Shown here: positions 5,534-8,124 of the stretch, one piece after another
Layout of the letters: each line of letters starts with the position of its first letter
How positions within the stretch are numbered: the stretch's first letter is position 1
NCBI GenBank assembly: GCA_947003375.1
Contig: CAMQOJ010000179.1
Location: 1 to 8,124 of the forward strand
DNA from: an uncultured Lachnospiraceae bacterium
Lineage (GTDB): Bacteria; Bacillota; Clostridia; Lachnospirales; Lachnospiraceae
Direction: 5' to 3'
DNA: 8,124 bases
The notes under the pieces: model-generated
Database searches by the model: none
What the model was told of the DNA's origin: nothing
Seen by the model: the letters and a program-made list of their open reading frames with translations, nothing else
Translations under genes and position numbers: made by a program

Positions 5534-6682
5534 TTAATTTACTTCTTCATAGAATACTTTTAATATCAACCGGTAAAGCGCATCTTCATCTGCATAGAAT
5601 TCTTCAAACCTTTCCCCTTGAACGATTTCTCCTTGCAGGACATGCATATTATCACCATCAAAACTGTATCCCAATGCCTGTGTGGCAAGATAACTGACTT
5701 CGTCCACCGAAATATCGGTCACCATGTATTTGCTCAATGTACTGTATAGAGATACGGGAAAAGTAATATCCTTTTTGGTTGCTTCTATCGCTTTGGCAGC
5801 GTATTTTATTAAATATTCTTTCTGCCGCGTCAACCGCCTGGCAGCGCTTTCCTCACTTTTGGTATCTCTGTTGTGCAGATAGTAATATGCATCCATTCCC
5901 TCCAGATGGAGGTCTTCTCCTTCTGTCACCCGAAAATTGTCAAAGTCCAACGTCTCGGTAGCTTTCAAATCAATGCCACCTACTGCATCATTTATCAATG
6001 GTACGGCTCCCATATTAATGGCACAGTAACCATGAATGGGCAAACCATAGAAAAGCTTCGAAACTGCCTGCATGCTGCGTTCACAGCTCAACTCGGCCCC
6101 ATCCCCATATCCATGCTGAATTGCCAACTGAGCCGTACCGATACCTCTATAATTGCCTTCCTTGTCATATATCTGCACTTCTGCCATGATATCTCTGGGG
6201 ATACCAATGACGGTAATCTCTTTGGTATGGGAATTCAGCACCAACAGAAAAATCGCATCCGACTGTCCGCCATCCAATCCATCCTCCACTGGCGCGACCT
6301 CAGTCATCTTATCGATTCCCATGAAGAGGAACGTCAGGATATCTTCATTGTAGCGGTAATGGATTCCTTCAAAACGGAAATCACCCTCCTGCCAATCCTC
6401 ATCCCCCTCTTCTTCCTCAATGCTGCCGCCCAATTCCACTGCTATGCCGGACAACGTATTGACCATCTCACCGTTATCCGCCCTGCTGTACAAACTGTTC
6501 TTGCCCGATATCTGCAACAAAAGAAAACTGATGGCAATCACGAATATCAACACAACCACGCCCAGCACCAGACTCACCAGAATCCGAGGGAGGCTCGCCC
6601 TTTTCGCCATTACAGCGCCTTTATCAGCCCGTTTCTCTTTTGTCTCCATGCCGCTCTCTGCGGCATTTCTCTTAATCGGCAT
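5534..6682 (-). CDS. LytR-CpsA-Psr (LCP) family glycopolymer transferase
   Basis: A 382-aa membrane-anchored enzyme of the family that moves lipid-linked glycopolymers onto peptidoglycan outside the membrane. A basic N-terminus is followed by one membrane helix (about 33-56), an acidic linker (EEEEGDEDWQEGD, 89-101) and the LCP domain (about 115-295). Visible motifs are FLFMGID (118-124), GQSDAIFLLVLN (139-150), ITVIGIPRD (156-164), GLPIHGYCAINMGA (213-226), NDAVGGIDL (231-239) and the Arg cluster NRD (271-273) with ARRLTRQ (281-287). Asp142, Arg163/Asp164, Arg272, Arg283 and Arg286 fit the phosphate- and metal-binding set. The usual Arg before S-D is Gln140 here. The region after 300 is a C-terminal extension of unknown role. 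The start at 6682 overlaps the sortase stop by 11 bp and has AGGGGGT (6697-6691) eight bases upstream, indicating translational coupling; ATG 6649 is a less likely alternative. The neighbouring transferase genes suggest an exopolysaccharide substrate (inference). Confidence 0.93.
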   Translation of the reverse strand: MPIKRNAAESGMETKEKRADKGAVMAKRASLPRILVSLVLGVVVLIFVIAISFLLLQISGKNSLYSRADNGEMVNTLSGIAVELGGSIEEEEGDEDWQEGDFRFEGIHYRYNEDILTFLFMGIDKMTEVAPVEDGLDGGQSDAIFLLVLNSHTKEITVIGIPRDIMAEVQIYDKEGNYRGIGTAQLAIQHGYGDGAELSCERSMQAVSKLFYGLPIHGYCAINMGAVPLINDAVGGIDLKATETLDFDNFRVTEGEDLHLEGMDAYYYLHNRDTKSEESAARRLTRQKEYLIKYAAKAIEATKKDITFPVSLYSTLSKYMVTDISVDEVSYLATQALGYSFDGDNMHVLQGEIVQGERFEEFYADEDALYRLILKVFYEEVN

Positions 6683-7544
6683 TCAACAGCACCCCCTGCA
6701 CAAGGAACCGATTGTTCGGCTTGTTAGCCATACAGGTGGACAATGTCAGGATACGGCTTTCTGTATCCACTTCCACCTCATCGTCAATAATTGCGCCCAT
6801 GCTGCGTGTATTCTTTACCTTTTCCAGATATTTCGAATACACGGATTCATCCCAAAAATTGTATGTATACAGCAAATGTTCATCTGTATATTCGTACGCC
6901 GCGAATATCTGATAGACCAGCAGCCCATCCGGTGTATAAATATATACATATGGATGCTCATCAAAATACTCATTGTCCACAAATTTATGGAGCCCTGCGA
7001 ACATGCCGCCATCCTTCATGTTGTGGCCATATATCACTGTGACCGGATCCGAGAAGTCTTTCTTATTATAATCCTCTGTGTAGATACATCCGGGATACCC
7101 TCTGCTACCGTCCAAATTGTAGTTCAGATAATAGGTATTGTCCGTAGGATGCTGGAGCACCGGATAGTCAATCGCTGTATCCGGAACATATATCCATGCG
7201 TAGATATCCCCGTTGACTTCCTCCTGCATCTTGGCAAAGTTTATTTCCTTCTCCGGAATGGGAACCCCCATGTCCTCCAGCTCCTTATACGGGCTCTCCT
7301 CCTCCGGCTCCGGACTCGGTTCGCTGCTCTCCACGCTCTCCTCCGGCTCTTCCTCGGAAGAGCTCTCGGGTTCGACATCCGTCTTCACCGTCTGTCCCGC
7401 AAGGTCTTCATAGACTCCTTCCGCTTCATCCTGTTTCGCTTTGCCGGCACATGCCACCATCATACACGCAAATGCTACAACAAGAAGCGCGACCGCACCT
7501 ATCTTCCAAATGCGTGTGTTCTTATTCTGATTCTGATTCTCCAT
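6672..7544 (-). CDS. Class B sortase
   Basis: A 290-aa membrane-bound cysteine transpeptidase that cleaves a C-terminal sorting signal and joins the protein to the cell wall. A hydrophobic N-terminal segment (about 13-33) is followed by a low-complexity Glu/Ser/Pro linker (about 57-85) and the sortase domain (about 88-290). Catalytic residues are visible: His174 in VIYGHNM, Cys271 in LTLSTCM, Arg279 in NNRFLVQG. DIYAWIYVPDTAIDYPVLQ (113-131) and the helix-containing stretch before the active-site Cys match class B. The segment MVACAGK (29-35) resembles a lipobox, so lipid attachment at Cys32 is possible. Start: AAGGAGG (7562-7556) lies 11 bases before ATG 7544; ATG 7574 would add ten residues but lacks a ribosome site. 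First gene of the surface-anchoring set, overlapping the LCP gene. The SPKTG protein two genes downstream is the obvious substrate. Confidence 0.95.
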   Translation of the reverse strand: MENQNQNKNTRIWKIGAVALLVVAFACMMVACAGKAKQDEAEGVYEDLAGQTVKTDVEPESSSEEEPEESVESSEPSPEPEEESPYKELEDMGVPIPEKEINFAKMQEEVNGDIYAWIYVPDTAIDYPVLQHPTDNTYYLNYNLDGSRGYPGCIYTEDYNKKDFSDPVTVIYGHNMKDGGMFAGLHKFVDNEYFDEHPYVYIYTPDGLLVYQIFAAYEYTDEHLLYTYNFWDESVYSKYLEKVKNTRSMGAIIDDEVEVDTESRILTLSTCMANKPNNRFLVQGVLLNAD

Positions 7545-7598
7545 GTCCAAGCAGTCCTCCTTTGATTCTGACATGAATAATTTGTTCGCACTACTATG

Positions 7599-7627
7599 AT
7601 TCTACACGGAAAACCTCATTAATGCAA
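7599..7627 (-). promoter_or_regulatory. Candidate promoter for the sortase-LCP-SPKTG genes
   Basis: On the minus strand TTGCAT (7627-7622, matching the first three -35 bases) and TAGAAT (7604-7599, one mismatch to TATAAT) are separated by 17 bp. The predicted start near 7592 leaves a leader of about 48 nt before the sortase ATG. The -35 is weak, so this is a candidate only. Confidence 0.5.
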
Positions 7628-7658
7628 GTCCTATTTTAATTTTACCAAATTTTTAGTA

Positions 7659-7685
7659 ATAATGATGGTTAAACAAACCAATTAT
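7659..7685 (-). terminator. Weak hairpin after yajC, doubtful terminator
   Basis: On the minus strand ATAAT and TGGTT pair with AACCA and ATTAT around a TGTTT loop, with a 2-base bulge. The following bases, TACTAAAAATTT, are AT-rich but not a T run. It lies about 40 bp after the yajC stop. It may end the yajC transcript inefficiently. Confidence 0.3.
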
Positions 7686-7726
7686 CATACAATCTGTTGT
7701 ATATTGACGTTCCTGCGACCACAAAA

Positions 7727-8050
7727 TCAGCTCTCTCCGGCTTTTTCCACACGGCTGATGGCAGATTTCTCCATCGGAATCCGACAATTTTTGTTGCTGC
7801 CGAACTCTACGATGACCATATCGTCCTTCATGTCGATGACCACGCCATAGAAACCTGATGTGGTCAGCACCACGTCCCCAATCGCCAGAGACGCCAGCAT
7901 GGCCGCCACCCTCTTCTTCTCCTTGTTCTGAGGGCGCATCAGGAAGAACCACATCGCACCGATGACTACAGCGTACATAAGCAGCATGCTGATCAGTCCG
8001 GCTCCGCCGGCTCCTGCCGCCGCGTCAGTTCCAGTCAATAATATACCCAT
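7727..8050 (-). CDS. yajC: Preprotein translocase subunit YajC
   Basis: A 107-aa inner-membrane accessory protein of the Sec translocon, associated with SecDF. A short Gly/Ala-rich N-terminus (AAAGAGGAG) leads into one membrane helix (about 18-38), then the family hallmark FFLMRPQNKEKKR (35-47) and a cytoplasmic beta domain with LAIGDVVLTTSGFYGVV (55-71), MVIVEFGSNKNCRIPMEKSA (78-97) and ISRVE. Length and layout are typical. GGAGG (8059-8055) lies four bases before ATG. yajC commonly follows tgt or precedes secDF; here the next gene is a sortase, with a candidate promoter between them, so it is probably a separate unit. Confidence 0.96.
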   Translation of the reverse strand: MGILLTGTDAAAGAGGAGLISMLLMYAVVIGAMWFFLMRPQNKEKKRVAAMLASLAIGDVVLTTSGFYGVVIDMKDDMVIVEFGSNKNCRIPMEKSAISRVEKAGES

Positions 8051-8103
8051 CTTTCCTCCATTCTAACGTCATAGTGACCAGACGTTCGTAGCTTGTCTAA
8101 GTA

Positions 8104-8112
8104 AGTATAATA
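8104..8112 (-). promoter_or_regulatory. Possible -10 region for yajC at the window edge
   Basis: On the minus strand TATTATACT contains two overlapping -10-like hexamers (TATTAT and TATACT). The matching -35 would fall outside the window. Just upstream, seven T (8122-8116) could instead be the tail of a terminator of the preceding gene. Both readings are tentative. Confidence 0.3.
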
Positions 8113-8124
8113 CACAAAAAAATC

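Noticed and set aside
6420..7565. Plus-strand open frame (381 aa) opposite the sortase and LCP start
   Set aside because: The minus strand carries complete catalytic motifs of class B sortase; the plus-strand product is low-complexity shadow sequence.

Overview
The window reads as chromosomal DNA of an anaerobic Gram-positive bacterium of the class Clostridia, most likely family Lachnospiraceae. The evidence is an oxygen-sensitive class III ribonucleotide reductase, strong AGGAGG-type ribosome binding sites, an SPKTG-type sortase signal, a class B sortase, and LCP and sugar-transferase proteins of the kind common in gut Lachnospiraceae. The species cannot be named from the sequence alone. Every gene I can support lies on the minus strand, so transcription runs from the right edge to the left edge.

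Layout in transcription order. (1) 8050-7727: yajC, the accessory Sec translocase subunit. A seven-T tract at the right edge may be the tail of an upstream terminator. (2) 7630-7592: a probable promoter, followed by a surface-anchoring set: class B sortase (7544-6672), LytR-CpsA-Psr (LCP) glycopolymer ligase (6682-5534, overlapping the sortase by 11 bp), and a small secreted protein with a C-terminal SPKTG sorting signal (5466-4729) that is the obvious candidate substrate of the sortase. (3) 4728-4397: about 330 bp without a convincing gene but packed with inverted repeats: a 22-bp perfect palindrome, a GC-rich hairpin and a roughly 28-bp stem directly before the next gene. (4) A two-gene exopolysaccharide module: a polyprenyl-phosphate sugar-1-phosphate transferase (4396-2945) and a Wzz-like membrane protein fused to a degenerate tyrosine-kinase-like domain (2918-2043). 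A clear intrinsic terminator (2005-1972) closes it. (5) A near-consensus promoter (1947-1919), two NrdR boxes, an in-frame 18-bp tandem repeat array, and then nrdD (1713 to the left edge; the glycyl-radical C-terminus lies outside).

How they fit together. The middle genes look like an envelope locus. The transferase starts a lipid-linked glycan and the Wzz-like protein probably influences its assembly. The LCP protein could link a glycopolymer to peptidoglycan, and the sortase could anchor the SPKTG protein. nrdD is a separate transcription unit for anaerobic dNTP synthesis under NrdR control. The points most worth a second look are the repeat array in the nrdD leader, the structured intergenic region before the transferase, and the Wzz-kinase fusion that lacks a recognisable P-loop.
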